A stretch of 64,000 nucleotides of DNA from Oscillospiraceae bacterium (GCA_017483465.1 JAFUWN010000012.1:22747-86746), one strand, 5' to 3'. Counted from the first letter of the stretch, positions 52,485 to 61,772 are shown. A program made the numbers and translations. Notes: generated by a model from the letters alone, not told the origin.

Positions 52485-54173
52485 ATGAAAAAACATGTGC
52501 TATCTGCTCTTGTCACAGGAGCAATGCTCCTGAATCTGACGGCTTCACTGCCTGTTTCAGTTTCTGCCGCTGAACCGGATGAATATCATGACGACTGGCT
52601 GCATGTCGAAAACGGTGTTGTCGTAGACAGAAACGGCAATGAAGTCTGGATGACCGGTGTCAACTGGTTCGGCTACAATGTAGGGAGTCAGGTCTTTGAC
52701 GGTGTCTGGTCGGCCAATATGCATGACTGCCTGAATTTAATTTCTGATCACGGCTTTAATTTACTGCGTGTGCCGATGTCTACGGAAATTATTTTACAGT
52801 GGAAAAATAATGAGCCTGACCCTATTATTAAAGTCAATGAATATTCCAATCCTGAACTGACAATAGAGGGTGTTCAGGGCGGTACTGTCAAATACAGCTT
52901 TGATATCTGGAATCAGGCCGTTGCATGGTGCAGAGAAAACGGCATTAAAATTATGATGGATATTCATAGTGCGACTACCAATGCCGCAGGTCATAACTAT
53001 CCTTTATGGTATGATGATAATTTCAGTACTGATGACTGGCTGGAAGCATTGTCCTGGTTCGCTGAATATTACAAAGATGATGATACAATCATTGCAATTG
53101 ATTTGAAAAATGAACCCCACGGAAAACCCGAAGAAGGCAAATTTGCAAAATGGGATGATTCTACGGATGAAAATAACTGGAAATATGCTGCGGAACGTGG
53201 TGCAATGGCTTGTCTGGAGCAAAATCCGAATCTGCTGATTATGGTAGAGGGTACAGAATGCTATCCGGATTTTTCAAGAGGTGCAGACTGGTCAACGCCT
53301 TCTGTGGATTATGCTCATTACGGAGAACCCAGTAAAATTTTCGGTGCATGGTGGGGCGGAAATCTGCGTGGTGTGAAAGATTATCCGGTAGACATCGGCG
53401 AGTATACAAAACAGATTGTGTATTCTCCTCACGATTACGGCCCCGAAGTATGGAAACAGGACTGGTTCTATCTGGATGATGATTCCAAGACTTTCACAAG
53501 ACAGACGCTTCTTGACGATTACTGGTATGATTCATGGGCTTATCTGGTAGAAGAAAAACGCTATCCCTTGTTAATGGGCGAATGGGGCGGCTGGGTCGAT
53601 GATGAACACGATACCACCGGCGAAAACAGACACTGGCTTCAGGAAATCCGTGACTATATGACAGATATGCATATTCATCATACATTCTGGTGCTTCAATG
53701 AAAATTCTTCTGATACAGGCGGTCTGGTCTATGACAATTTTGAAAAATGGGATGATGTGAAATATGATTTCATCAAGTCGGCCTTATGGCAGACAGAAGA
53801 CGGTAAATTTATCGGTCTTGATCATAAGATTCCGATCGGAGTGAACGGCATTTCTCTTGATGAATATTACGGCTCAGGAAATACCACTCCGACTGAAACC
53901 AAGCCCGTAGAAACCGAAACGGAAACAGAAACAACAACAGTTTCTGAATCAGAATCAGAAACAGAATCTGTTCTTTACGGTGATGTGGATGATAACGGCA
54001 TTATTAATATTCTGGATGTCATCACGCTGAATAAGAATCTGCTCGGAAAAGAAAATATTTCCGAAAAACAGCAGAAACAAGCCGATGTTGATCAGAGCGG
54101 TCTGCCGGATTCCAATGACTCTCTTCTGATTCTGAAATATATTGTCGGGATAATAAAAAATTTCACAGCATAA
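52485..54173 (+). CDS. GH5 endoglucanase with dockerin
   Basis: A 562-residue secreted cellulosomal glycosidase, most like GH5 endo-beta-1,4-glucanases. Signal peptide about 1-29, GH5 barrel about 35-455, a Thr/Glu/Ser linker (about 465-492, ETETETETTT) and a C-terminal type I dockerin (about 495-562; loops GDVDDNGIINILDV and DVDQSGLPDSNDS). Catalytic residues fit Glu210 (LKNEPHG, acid/base) and Glu366 (LMGEWGG, nucleophile). Own promoter and terminator. Confidence 0.93.
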   Translation: MKKHVLSALVTGAMLLNLTASLPVSVSAAEPDEYHDDWLHVENGVVVDRNGNEVWMTGVNWFGYNVGSQVFDGVWSANMHDCLNLISDHGFNLLRVPMSTEIILQWKNNEPDPIIKVNEYSNPELTIEGVQGGTVKYSFDIWNQAVAWCRENGIKIMMDIHSATTNAAGHNYPLWYDDNFSTDDWLEALSWFAEYYKDDDTIIAIDLKNEPHGKPEEGKFAKWDDSTDENNWKYAAERGAMACLEQNPNLLIMVEGTECYPDFSRGADWSTPSVDYAHYGEPSKIFGAWWGGNLRGVKDYPVDIGEYTKQIVYSPHDYGPEVWKQDWFYLDDDSKTFTRQTLLDDYWYDSWAYLVEEKRYPLLMGEWGGWVDDEHDTTGENRHWLQEIRDYMTDMHIHHTFWCFNENSSDTGGLVYDNFEKWDDVKYDFIKSALWQTEDGKFIGLDHKIPIGVNGISLDEYYGSGNTTPTETKPVETETETETTTVSESESETESVLYGDVDDNGIINILDVITLNKNLLGKENISEKQQKQADVDQSGLPDSNDSLLILKYIVGIIKNFTA

Positions 54174-54184
54174 ATATAAATAAT

Positions 54185-54215
54185 AAAGAGCGTTCCGGAA
54201 ACAGAACGCTCTTTT
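54185..54215. terminator. Bidirectional terminator
   Basis: AAAGAGCGTTC/GAACGCTCTTT stem with 8-base loop and TTAG tail, between the GH5 and deacetylase genes. Confidence 0.8.
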
Positions 54216-54217
54216 AG

Positions 54218-54892
54218 TTATAATAAAATTTCTGAATTTGTGCCGTAGAAAATATCCGGTTTTCCGGCAATCTGATCAAGAAGTTTCTCGATTCTGTTCC
54301 AGTTGTGATTGCCGTCAAATTCATAGCTGTGACCCCAGATATAGAAAATCTGAATCTCGTCAGAATCTGATTTCAAAAACTGATCGGCCAGCTGAAACAG
54401 ATCTTCATCATCATGATGACAGGTCGGCTCGAAAGCCAGTAAATTTTTCTGAGGCTGAAAGCTGTGATTCGCATTGACTGTCCTGCCGTACCGGATTCCG
54501 GCTTGCTGTAACATGCTGATCACTGTCTGATTATAACAGCCATACGGATAGGCCATCCCGACAGGTGTCTGATGAAAGAGTTCTGTAAGCCTGTCCCGGT
54601 CAGAGAAAATTTCATCATGCAGAGAATCAAAATCCAGTTCTGTCATATTTCTGTGATATTTCCCGTGTACGGCAATTTCATGATTCCGGTACAAATCCAC
54701 ACAGTCCGGAAGATTCAGCCGTTTCACGGGCATGTCTTTATACAGCCATGTATCAGAGCTGTTCAGGCCGGAATTTAAATTAAACGTACATTTTACATGA
54801 TATTGATTGAATAATGCTATCAGCCGGATATCCTGCATATTGCCGTCATCATAGCTGAACGTGACGGCTTTTCTGTACCGTTCCGGAATCAT
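54218..54892 (-). CDS. Polysaccharide deacetylase-family (CE4) protein
   Basis: A 224-residue NodB-like deacetylase fold without a signal peptide. Motifs: TFSYDDG (Asp pair), HGKYHRN (H-x3-H metal ligands), and AYPYGCYN in place of RxPYG. The cytoplasmic form suggests action on a small or intracellular substrate. Its ATG overlaps the fprA stop by four bases (ATGA), an unusual coupling. Confidence 0.85.
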   Translation of the reverse strand: MIPERYRKAVTFSYDDGNMQDIRLIALFNQYHVKCTFNLNSGLNSSDTWLYKDMPVKRLNLPDCVDLYRNHEIAVHGKYHRNMTELDFDSLHDEIFSDRDRLTELFHQTPVGMAYPYGCYNQTVISMLQQAGIRYGRTVNANHSFQPQKNLLAFEPTCHHDDEDLFQLADQFLKSDSDEIQIFYIWGHSYEFDGNHNWNRIEKLLDQIAGKPDIFYGTNSEILL

Positions 54893-56049
54893 TGGCAGAG
54901 TTCCTCAGCCATAGCCTCGATCTGAGCAAGCGTATCAGCCTTGACTGCTGCCGTGATCTTGACAGAAGTTTCCAGCCATGTGATATTTTTGGATTTCTCG
55001 AACATAGCTTTCATGGTCTTAGCGGCGATCGGTGCCCAGGAGCCGTTTTCGATCAGGCCGATTGTTCTGTTCTGATAATTTCTTTCTGTCAGCGATTCGA
55101 TGAAATTTCTCATGAATGGGAAAATATCGCCGTTGTAAGTCGTAGTTGCAAGAACAAGTTTTCCGTAACGGAAAGCGTCTTCGACAGCTTCTGCCATATC
55201 CTCACGGGCGAGATCGCAGACAACCACTTTCGGACAGCCTTTTTCTGTCAGTTTTTCAGCGAGGCATTCAGCGGCTTTTCTGGTATTGCCGTATACGGAA
55301 GTATAAGCGATCATAACGCCTTCGGACTCGACTCCGTAAGATGACCATGTGTGATATAAATCAAGATAATCATTTAAATTTTCTTTCAGGACAGGCCCAT
55401 GCAGAGAGCAGATCATCTGAATTTCAAAATCAGCAGCTTTTTTCAGGACAGCCTGTACCTGAGCACCGAATTTTCCGACAATGCCGAAATAATATCTTCT
55501 TGCTTCGCAGACCCAGTCTTCTTCAATATCCAGAGCACCGAACTTTCCGAACGCATCGGCAGAGAATAATATTTTATCTGTATGATCATAAACAAACATA
55601 ACTTCCGGCCAGTGTACCATAGGAGCAAACAGGAACTGAAGTTCGTGTTTGCCTAAGACAAGCCTGTCACTGTTGGAGACAACTAATTTTTTATCACCGA
55701 GATCAAGATCTTCAAAATACGCACTGAGCATTTGGAAGGTTTTCGTATTTCCGACAACAACCGTATCCGGATAAAGTTCCAGAAACGCTTTGATATTGGC
55801 AGAATGATCAGGCTCCATATGCTGAATGATCAGATAATCCGGCTTTCTGTCTCCGAGAACTTCTTTCAGATTCGCAAGCCACTGATCTTTGAAATTAAAA
55901 TCTACAGTATCGAATACAGCGATTCTCTCGTCAAGAATCACATAAGAATTATACGCCATACCGTTCGGAACGATATATTGACCCTCGAACAAGTCAAGAT
56001 CATGGTCATTCACGCCGATATAAGCAAGAGTATCTGTAAGCATTGTCAT
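54889..56049 (-). CDS. fprA: A-type flavodiiron protein
   Basis: A 386-residue flavodiiron protein that reduces O2 or NO in anaerobes. The N-terminal metallo-beta-lactamase-like domain has the di-iron ligands HMEPDHSAN, a further ligand near FSADAFG, and CSLHGPVL; the C-terminal flavodoxin domain starts at MIAYTSVYGNTRKAAE. There is no extra rubredoxin domain. Promoter TTGACA-17-TAAAAT and an AGAAGGAA ribosome site lie upstream. Confidence 0.94.
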   Translation of the reverse strand: MTMLTDTLAYIGVNDHDLDLFEGQYIVPNGMAYNSYVILDERIAVFDTVDFNFKDQWLANLKEVLGDRKPDYLIIQHMEPDHSANIKAFLELYPDTVVVGNTKTFQMLSAYFEDLDLGDKKLVVSNSDRLVLGKHELQFLFAPMVHWPEVMFVYDHTDKILFSADAFGKFGALDIEEDWVCEARRYYFGIVGKFGAQVQAVLKKAADFEIQMICSLHGPVLKENLNDYLDLYHTWSSYGVESEGVMIAYTSVYGNTRKAAECLAEKLTEKGCPKVVVCDLAREDMAEAVEDAFRYGKLVLATTTYNGDIFPFMRNFIESLTERNYQNRTIGLIENGSWAPIAAKTMKAMFEKSKNITWLETSVKITAAVKADTLAQIEAMAEELCQ

Positions 56050-56083
56050 AAAAATTCCTTCTTTCTGATTTCATATATTTTAT

Positions 56084-56112
56084 ATTTTAACATAAAATCA
56101 GGCTGATGTCAA
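56084..56112 (-). promoter_or_regulatory. Promoter of fprA
   Basis: Minus-strand TTGACA (56107-56112), 17 bases, TAAAAT (56084-56089). Confidence 0.65.
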
Positions 56113-56136
56113 TGAATTTTTTGTGAAAAATACAGA

Positions 56137-56165
56137 TTGACAAAACAAATCAATCATGCTATTAT
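56137..56165 (+). promoter_or_regulatory. Promoter of the frameshifted small gene
   Basis: TTGACA (56137-56142), 17 bases, extended -10 TGC-TATTAT (core 56160-56165). A TATAAT at 56163-56168 overlaps it. Confidence 0.6.
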
Positions 56166-56202
56166 AATGTAAATATAATTTACATCAGAAGGGGGCATTC
56201 TT

Positions 56203-56554
56203 ATGCAGAATTATCAGGTGTGGCTGAATGAAGATCAGAAACAGCAGGTCTTACACTTCAACAGTCATTGCACTTGTGATGTTTCTCCGGGGAATCGGAA
56301 AGATTTTCGGAAAAAATTCCGATTATGACTGTATCAAGAAAGATCATTATACGCTGAATATGAGAAAATTCGCCGGAAAAAAGCCGGATACCGGCAAACA
56401 TCCGTATTTTGTGGATGATTTCTACGGAAATACCTATCAGTGCATTAATTTTCTGGACTGGAAACACGCTCATGACGGAGATATGCTGATCTGTATCGAA
56501 TTAAAAAACGGGCAGAAATATGCAATTCTACAGAAAGTCATGCTGAAGAAATAA
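56203..56554 (+). pseudogene. Small gene split by a one-base frameshift
   Basis: ATG 56203 follows a very strong AGAAGGGGGC site and a good promoter, but its frame stops at 56326-56328 after 41 codons (MQNYQVWLNEDQKQQVLHFN...). A natural-looking C-terminal part continues to 56554 in the next frame (KDHYTLNMRKFAGKKPDTG... to ILQKVMLKK). Removing one A from the AAAAAA run at 56311-56316 joins them into one protein of about 116 residues. The second part also has an internal ATG at 56228, but without a ribosome site. It is a pseudogene, a slippage-dependent gene or a sequencing error. No family recognised. Confidence 0.6.
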
Positions 56555-56580
56555 ATTATTTTTATATTAATATTATATCA

Positions 56581-56710
56581 TGTCAGGACAGAATACAAGA
56601 ATCACCCTATATAATATATAGTAATAGTATTGTCAGTCAACAGGACAGATACAAAGAGGCTTGAAAGCCGCCTCTTTGTAAATCTGTCTGATTCTGTTGA
56701 CAAATCTGAA
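56581..56710 (+). repeat. Hairpin-bearing intergenic repeat, copy B
   Basis: Shorter relative of 30871-31045. It shares the opening TCA[AG]GACA[AG]AATACAAGA, CTATATAATATATAG (an odd palindrome) and nearly all of the 66-base inverted repeat bounded by GTCAAC and GTTGAC (56636-56701), including the perfect ACAAAGAGGC/GCCTCTTTGT stem. The right boundary TTGACA is the -35 box of the next gene's promoter. Confidence 0.85.
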
Positions 56711-56725
56711 ATTTTGTGTTATACT
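56697..56725 (+). promoter_or_regulatory. Promoter of the lipoprotein gene, -35 within the repeat
   Basis: TTGACA (56697-56702, the repeat edge), 17 bases, TATACT (56720-56725). Confidence 0.65.
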
Positions 56726-56774
56726 ATACATCAGATATAAAAATATAAAATATAAAATATAAGGAGCGAGATTT

Positions 56775-57695
56775 ATGAAAAGAAAATTATTTCTGATTGT
56801 CGCATTGTGCCTCTGTGCAGGAATGATTACTGGCTGCGGTAAAAGCAGTTCAGGTTCTGAAGCAGATACCGGCAGTTCTCAGGCTGAAAATACAAATTCT
56901 GCTGCCGAACCGCAAAAAGAAAGTATTCCGTTTGAAAAAACAATCGGTGTATGGACATACAGTGATGATATTGTCTTTCATTCCAGTGACGGAAAACGGT
57001 ATGCCTTAACAGAAGATACAGCCGGAACGGTTCAGGCTCAGGACGGGACAAGCTATGCTGTACAGGATTGTGATTATAAACTGATTACGATCGTGAATGT
57101 CAGTGATACCACGCTGAACGTCAAAGAAGGCAGATTCTCAGAAGCATATGTCGGCAGTAAAGATTATCCGGACGGCTATAAAACTATGATGATTGCTTAT
57201 CAGAAATCAGATCTGTTTGATCTTGATCAGCTGGAAGAAGCCGTCAAAGGCGGCGGAACTCCTGTCACTCAGGAGGAAACCACAGCAGAAACTGTCTCCG
57301 GAACAGAAGAAGTGACTGCAGAACCGGAAACAGAAACCGAAACAGAAACAACAGTTCCCGAAACGACAGAAGAAACGGCTGAAACACAGGCCTCTGAAAC
57401 TTCTGCTGAAACAGAATCTGAATCCGAAGCCGGAAATACAGAAGCTGAAGCAGAATATGCCGCTATCTATAAGAAACTGGAAGATTTCCTCGAAACAGAC
57501 AATTATAAACAGAAAGACCCCGGCAACCGTTCTCTGGAAGTCTTCAATTATCTGCATAATCTGGCAGATTCCAATATAGAAGAAAGTTCAATCACAAACG
57601 ATACTGCCAAGAATGAAGTCAGCTTCAAGTGTTATGAAAAATATCTGATTACGATCAATAATGCCGAAGCAACTATCACAGTCACAGAAGAATAA
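56775..57695 (+). CDS. Secreted lipoprotein with Glu/Thr-rich linker
   Basis: A 306-residue lipoprotein: signal peptide and lipobox MITGC with Cys21. An N-terminal beta-rich domain (about 45-155), a Glu/Thr/Ser linker (about 165-225, ETETETETT), and a C-terminal small domain (about 228-306) that starts EYAAIYKKLEDFLETDNYK follow. The C-terminal part recalls the small repeats at the N-terminus of the dockerin serpin in style (helix plus strands) but no family is recognised. Confidence 0.8.
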   Translation: MKRKLFLIVALCLCAGMITGCGKSSSGSEADTGSSQAENTNSAAEPQKESIPFEKTIGVWTYSDDIVFHSSDGKRYALTEDTAGTVQAQDGTSYAVQDCDYKLITIVNVSDTTLNVKEGRFSEAYVGSKDYPDGYKTMMIAYQKSDLFDLDQLEEAVKGGGTPVTQEETTAETVSGTEEVTAEPETETETETTVPETTEETAETQASETSAETESESEAGNTEAEAEYAAIYKKLEDFLETDNYKQKDPGNRSLEVFNYLHNLADSNIEESSITNDTAKNEVSFKCYEKYLITINNAEATITVTEE

Positions 57696-57703
57696 TAATA
57701 AAA

Positions 57704-57734
57704 AAATCCTCTTGATTCGTTCAAGAGGATTTTA
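57704..57734. terminator. Bidirectional terminator
   Basis: AAAATCCTCTTGA/TCAAGAGGATTTT perfect stem with a TTCG tetraloop region, between the lipoprotein and SH3 genes. Confidence 0.85.
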
Positions 57735-57740
57735 AATTAT

Positions 57741-58520
57741 TTAATTTAATCTTACCCAGCCTGCACCGGATTTGAGCTTGCCCCATTTCACACCGGCAGT
57801 ATCAGTCATTTCCTGTACGATTGTGAAAGAACCAGCTGAACCGATCGTACCGTTGGAACTTCCGTTCGGACTGGAATAAATACCGGCAGAACCGCTCAGA
57901 GCAATAACATAATTCGTATTTGATATCGTACCGTCTCCGGGAGTATTTTCCTGTACTGTTGTTGTCACAGTTGTATTTCCGTTACTTCCTCCGGCAGTTG
58001 TCAGAGGCGGTGCCAGAGTAGCAATTCCGGCATAAGGGTCAGTAGTCGCGACATACACAGGTGTAGGGCTGTCAGGTCTTGCCCCTGTCGTTGTATAGGG
58101 CGAAGCCGCTGTATAAACAACACCTGTAGTTTCCGGCATTGCAATGGTTTCTCCGTTTTCGTCTGTTTCGGGAGCAATGTCAAGAGAAGTTTCTATATAA
58201 GTAACACTCTCAGTTGTTGCGAGTGACGGATCAAGAACTTCTGCGGGAATGGGTTCGGTTTCTGTATTGCCGTGATTCGGGTCTGTTGTTGTCACAATAG
58301 GTTCAGTCGCCGCCGTTGGATCTTCCTCAGCAGGAGCTTCAATATGATAAACATTTCCTGTATTGGTATTTTCCGCACCATGGCCGAGACTCATGAAAGC
58401 CGCTACCAAAAGCACGATAATCACCAGCAGCAGGAGGAAAATCAGAACCACTCTTGTAACTTCAGAATCCATTGGAAATTTCTTGCTGTTCTTCTTGCTT
58501 TTCGATGTTTGACTTGACAT
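57741..58520 (-). CDS. Membrane-anchored protein with Thr/Pro-rich stalk and SH3-like domain
   Basis: A 259-residue protein: basic N-terminus, one membrane helix (about 23-45), a long Thr/Glu/Pro-rich outer stalk (about 55-195), and a C-terminal bacterial SH3-type domain (about 198-259, SGSAGIYSSPNGSS ... KWGKLKSGAGWVRLN). SH3-like domains of this kind bind cell wall or other surface partners. The frame extends to 58622, but ATG 58520 with AAGCTGAAAGA upstream is the likelier start. Confidence 0.82.
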   Translation of the reverse strand: MSSQTSKSKKNSKKFPMDSEVTRVVLIFLLLLVIIVLLVAAFMSLGHGAENTNTGNVYHIEAPAEEDPTAATEPIVTTTDPNHGNTETEPIPAEVLDPSLATTESVTYIETSLDIAPETDENGETIAMPETTGVVYTAASPYTTTGARPDSPTPVYVATTDPYAGIATLAPPLTTAGGSNGNTTVTTTVQENTPGDGTISNTNYVIALSGSAGIYSSPNGSSNGTIGSAGSFTIVQEMTDTAGVKWGKLKSGAGWVRLN

Positions 58521-58670
58521 TCTTTCAGCTTCTTTCTGTTGATATTTTCTTTCAGTCACATTCATTATACCATAAACGGCAGTTTTTTTGCTATTCGCAT
58601 TCTGTACAAATCGGACAGACAAAATGTGCTTGTTTTCGACAGATATGTAACATTCTGCCGGACTGTTTCT

Positions 58671-58699
58671 ATTATAGCAGAAAATGATGAAAATTGCAA
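58671..58699 (-). promoter_or_regulatory. Promoter of the SH3-domain protein gene
   Basis: Minus-strand TTGCAA (58694-58699), 17 bases, extended -10 TGC-TATAAT (core 58671-58676). Confidence 0.65.
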
Positions 58700-58728
58700 G
58701 TGCTAATCAGAAAATACTTGAAATGCTA

Positions 58729-58757
58729 TTGCAAATTTTGTGAAAATGTGCTAAAAT
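58729..58757 (+). promoter_or_regulatory. Promoter of the DUF4874/DUF4832 gene
   Basis: TTGCAA (58729-58734), 17 bases, extended -10 TGC-TAAAAT (core 58752-58757). Confidence 0.65.
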
Positions 58758-58795
58758 AAGAATACGATCTATTTTAGAAAAGGAGAGAATGCTGT

Positions 58796-61186
58796 ATGAT
58801 TTTCAAAAAATTTACATCTGTGACAGCAATTTCCGCCGGAATACTGTTATCAATATCTGCCGTTCCGCTTGCTGTCAGTGCCGCAGAAACACAGACTCTG
58901 ACAGATTCCGGCATGAATTATCAGGAATCTGTAGCAACGATCAATAATCCGGGAGCAGGGTATACAAAAACACTCTGGTACACCTGCAAGCCCGGAGCAA
59001 CTGCCGTACAGAACCCGACAGGAAATCTGGTATTGATGTTTATTGATATCGGTGCATTTTCATCAGGTGTCAACGGAACGACAGCAACAGATACTGACGG
59101 AAATTCTGTCTATACCGAAGGAACAGACTATGATTTAGACCCGCAGTTTTTTACAGCCATGAGAGGCACGCTCGAAAACTGCCGGAAAAACGGTTCGACA
59201 GTCGCCGTCAGATTCCGCTATGACGCTAACGGGAAGACGAATCCGGAACCGGCAAGCTTTGCACAGGTGCTTCATCATATTGATCAGATCAAACAGGACG
59301 GCTTTTTAGAAGACTATAAAGATATTCTGATGTATGTCGAATCCGGCTTTGTCGGAGCATGGGGCGAACAGCACAGCGGAAAATATACATCTCTGGAGTA
59401 TAAAGCACAGCTGCTGGAAGCTGTTTTAGACATGACTCCGGATGATATTCCTGTTACTGTCAGAACACCGAATATTTTCGCTCAATGGGCTGGAATCGAA
59501 ACAAAAGATCTTGCTGACTGGGTTTCCGAACCTGAAAGCAAGGCCGCAAGAGTCGGCTTATATAATGACGGCTATATGGGTTCTGATTCTGATCTCGGAA
59601 CTTACTCGAACCGTGAAATTGAAACCACATGGCTCGGCAAGCAGACAACAAGAACCTATTACGGCGGAGAATTCTCCGGTGCTCTCGACTGGGCAAAGAA
59701 ATTTGATACCTATTTGCCGGAAAATGCAATTCCGGAGATGTACAAAACCCATCTGAGCTATATTAATTCCAATATTTATACTATGTATAAAGATCATATT
59801 TTTGATCAGCAGTATGATATTTCCGGTGTGGATAACTCAGCCTATTACGGACAGACTGTCTTTCAGTTTATCCGTGATCATCTCGGCTATCGCTTTGTCA
59901 TCCGTGACTGTGATCTGAATCAGACGGCTGAACAGGGGAGTACGTTCCATCTGAATTTCTCTGTTGAGAATACCGGCTTTGCGAATCCCATCAGACCGCA
60001 GAATGCAGAAATTCTCCTCGAAAAAGACGGCAATTATATCATTCAGGATATTGCCATAGATTCCCGTGAATGGTATTCCTGTACGACTTCACAGGAAAAT
60101 CTTGAAATTCAGGTTCCGGATAATCTCGAGGCCGGAGAATGGAATGTCTATTTAAGACTCTCTGTCGGCAATCAGGACATTCCTGACGGCAATCTGCGAA
60201 CCGTACAGTTTGCGAATCCGGACATCTGGAACGCTTCTTTAGGGGCAAATAAACTCGGCTCTGTGCAGATTACAGAAAATAATAATATTAAAAAAGCAAA
60301 TTATCAGACTGATTTCTATACCTCCGGAAATGTCTTTATCTTTGACGGCATTCGTTCAAGCGAATCCGAATGGACAGAACAGAATCTGATTGCTGAATCC
60401 GGAGAAAATAAGCTCTACATGTCCGCGGATGATCAATATCTCTATATCGGAGCAGAAGTACATCATAACGTGAGTCAGCCCGTCTGGAATCTCCGGCTTG
60501 AACATGACGGCGATTCGTATTGGATTTATTATCAGTCTGCCGGATGGTGCTATTATTCCAAAGGCGATGACCATACGGGATTTGATTTCAGGAAAAGCTC
60601 TGATTTCGCTGAATTCAAGATTGATATGAAATCCATGAATATCGAATCCGGAACAGTTTTCGATAAAGTCAGAATCTTCGTTCAGGATGAGGGCGACAGC
60701 TGGAAAAATGTCGGTGAACTTGTCGCAGAAGGGTGTACGCTGAACAGCAGTTTCCCGATCTATTCAGCATATCAGAAAGTATCTCTGAATGAAAATCAAA
60801 ATTATACCATGCAGGCGGTTACCTCTCTGGAGAACGTTTCTTATCAGTGGCTGAAAGACGGAGCAGAAATCTCCGGAGCAGTCAATCAGACTCTGACACT
60901 GAATGACATCAGTCAGGAATCAGCAGGGGATTACACTGTCAGAATTACGGCTCAGAACGGCGTATCACAGGAAATTTTATTATATACCATCGAGAATATC
61001 TATCCGGAACAGGCGGTTCAGAAAGGCGATCTGAACGCTGACGGCAGTATCAACAGTCAGGATATTAAATTATTACAGGATTATCTGCATAAACGTGATG
61101 TGCATATTTCAAACAATGCTGATCTGAATGCGGACGGTATCTGGAATATCTATGATCTGATTCTGCTCAAAAGGCTGGCAAAATAA
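58796..61186 (+). CDS. DUF4874/DUF4832 protein with Ig-like domain and dockerin
   Basis: A 796-residue secreted cellulosomal protein of unknown activity. Signal peptide about 1-30; DUF4874-type barrel about 45-210 (NNPGAGY start; MYVESGFVGAWGEQHSGKYT); DUF4832 about 215-475; a beta-sandwich, carbohydrate-binding-like region about 500-650; an Ig-like domain about 660-735 (YQWLKDGAEISGAVNQTL); and a type I dockerin about 742-796 (GDLNADGSINSQD, DLNADGIWNIYD). The acidic residues in the barrel suggest a glycoside hydrolase-like fold. Dockerin attachment implies polysaccharide breakdown. Confidence 0.88.
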   Translation: MIFKKFTSVTAISAGILLSISAVPLAVSAAETQTLTDSGMNYQESVATINNPGAGYTKTLWYTCKPGATAVQNPTGNLVLMFIDIGAFSSGVNGTTATDTDGNSVYTEGTDYDLDPQFFTAMRGTLENCRKNGSTVAVRFRYDANGKTNPEPASFAQVLHHIDQIKQDGFLEDYKDILMYVESGFVGAWGEQHSGKYTSLEYKAQLLEAVLDMTPDDIPVTVRTPNIFAQWAGIETKDLADWVSEPESKAARVGLYNDGYMGSDSDLGTYSNREIETTWLGKQTTRTYYGGEFSGALDWAKKFDTYLPENAIPEMYKTHLSYINSNIYTMYKDHIFDQQYDISGVDNSAYYGQTVFQFIRDHLGYRFVIRDCDLNQTAEQGSTFHLNFSVENTGFANPIRPQNAEILLEKDGNYIIQDIAIDSREWYSCTTSQENLEIQVPDNLEAGEWNVYLRLSVGNQDIPDGNLRTVQFANPDIWNASLGANKLGSVQITENNNIKKANYQTDFYTSGNVFIFDGIRSSESEWTEQNLIAESGENKLYMSADDQYLYIGAEVHHNVSQPVWNLRLEHDGDSYWIYYQSAGWCYYSKGDDHTGFDFRKSSDFAEFKIDMKSMNIESGTVFDKVRIFVQDEGDSWKNVGELVAEGCTLNSSFPIYSAYQKVSLNENQNYTMQAVTSLENVSYQWLKDGAEISGAVNQTLTLNDISQESAGDYTVRITAQNGVSQEILLYTIENIYPEQAVQKGDLNADGSINSQDIKLLQDYLHKRDVHISNNADLNADGIWNIYDLILLKRLAK

Positions 61187-61188
61187 TC

Positions 61189-61710
61189 ATGGATGACTGG
61201 AAATCAACAGCATGGCAGGAAAGGGCATTGCAGAAGCCCGTCAGATACTGGATTCGTGACGAGATAGAAGAAATCATCAAAGAAGAAAAGATTGACAGAA
61301 AGAAATTTCATGAGTATTCTAAATTTAATTATGATAAAATTATCAGAAAATTTTATTATACTTTCTGCGATTATCAGAATTTTACACCGTCTGTCATTCC
61401 TCTGACACACAATCACATGCATATCAGAAAAGATTTGCATTCTATCGGCATTGCCGGAGTTCTCCAGACTTGTAACTGGACAGAGTATCTGCATAAAATC
61501 CGGACTGAAATACCGGAATCAGCAGGGAAGTGCTTTCTGATTTTATCCGAAGGCTGGGTTTATGAAGGCTGTCCGGAGGAAATCTTTCAGGTTCTGAATG
61601 AGACTGACGGCTGGCTTGATGATTTTATCATACTCTCCAATCGGTTTGACTGGTTTATCATTCATGATGATATTGCTGAATGTGCAATTCTATATTATAA
61701 AAAAATATAA
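61189..61710 (+). CDS. Small soluble protein, possibly DUF6756-like
   Basis: A 173-residue soluble protein starting two bases after the dockerin protein's stop. The C-terminal half (KCFLILSEGWVYEGCPEEIFQVLNE, then DDFIILSNRFDWFIIHDD) recalls the DUF6756 family, but the match is by eye and uncertain. Its role and any link to the upstream secreted protein are unknown; it has no signal peptide. Confidence 0.65.
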   Translation: MDDWKSTAWQERALQKPVRYWIRDEIEEIIKEEKIDRKKFHEYSKFNYDKIIRKFYYTFCDYQNFTPSVIPLTHNHMHIRKDLHSIGIAGVLQTCNWTEYLHKIRTEIPESAGKCFLILSEGWVYEGCPEEIFQVLNETDGWLDDFIILSNRFDWFIIHDDIAECAILYYKKI

Positions 61711-61772
61711 ACCTGTGTATTATGCTGAATCTGCTCAGTGACAAAACACTTTCATTTTCGTCATAATATACA

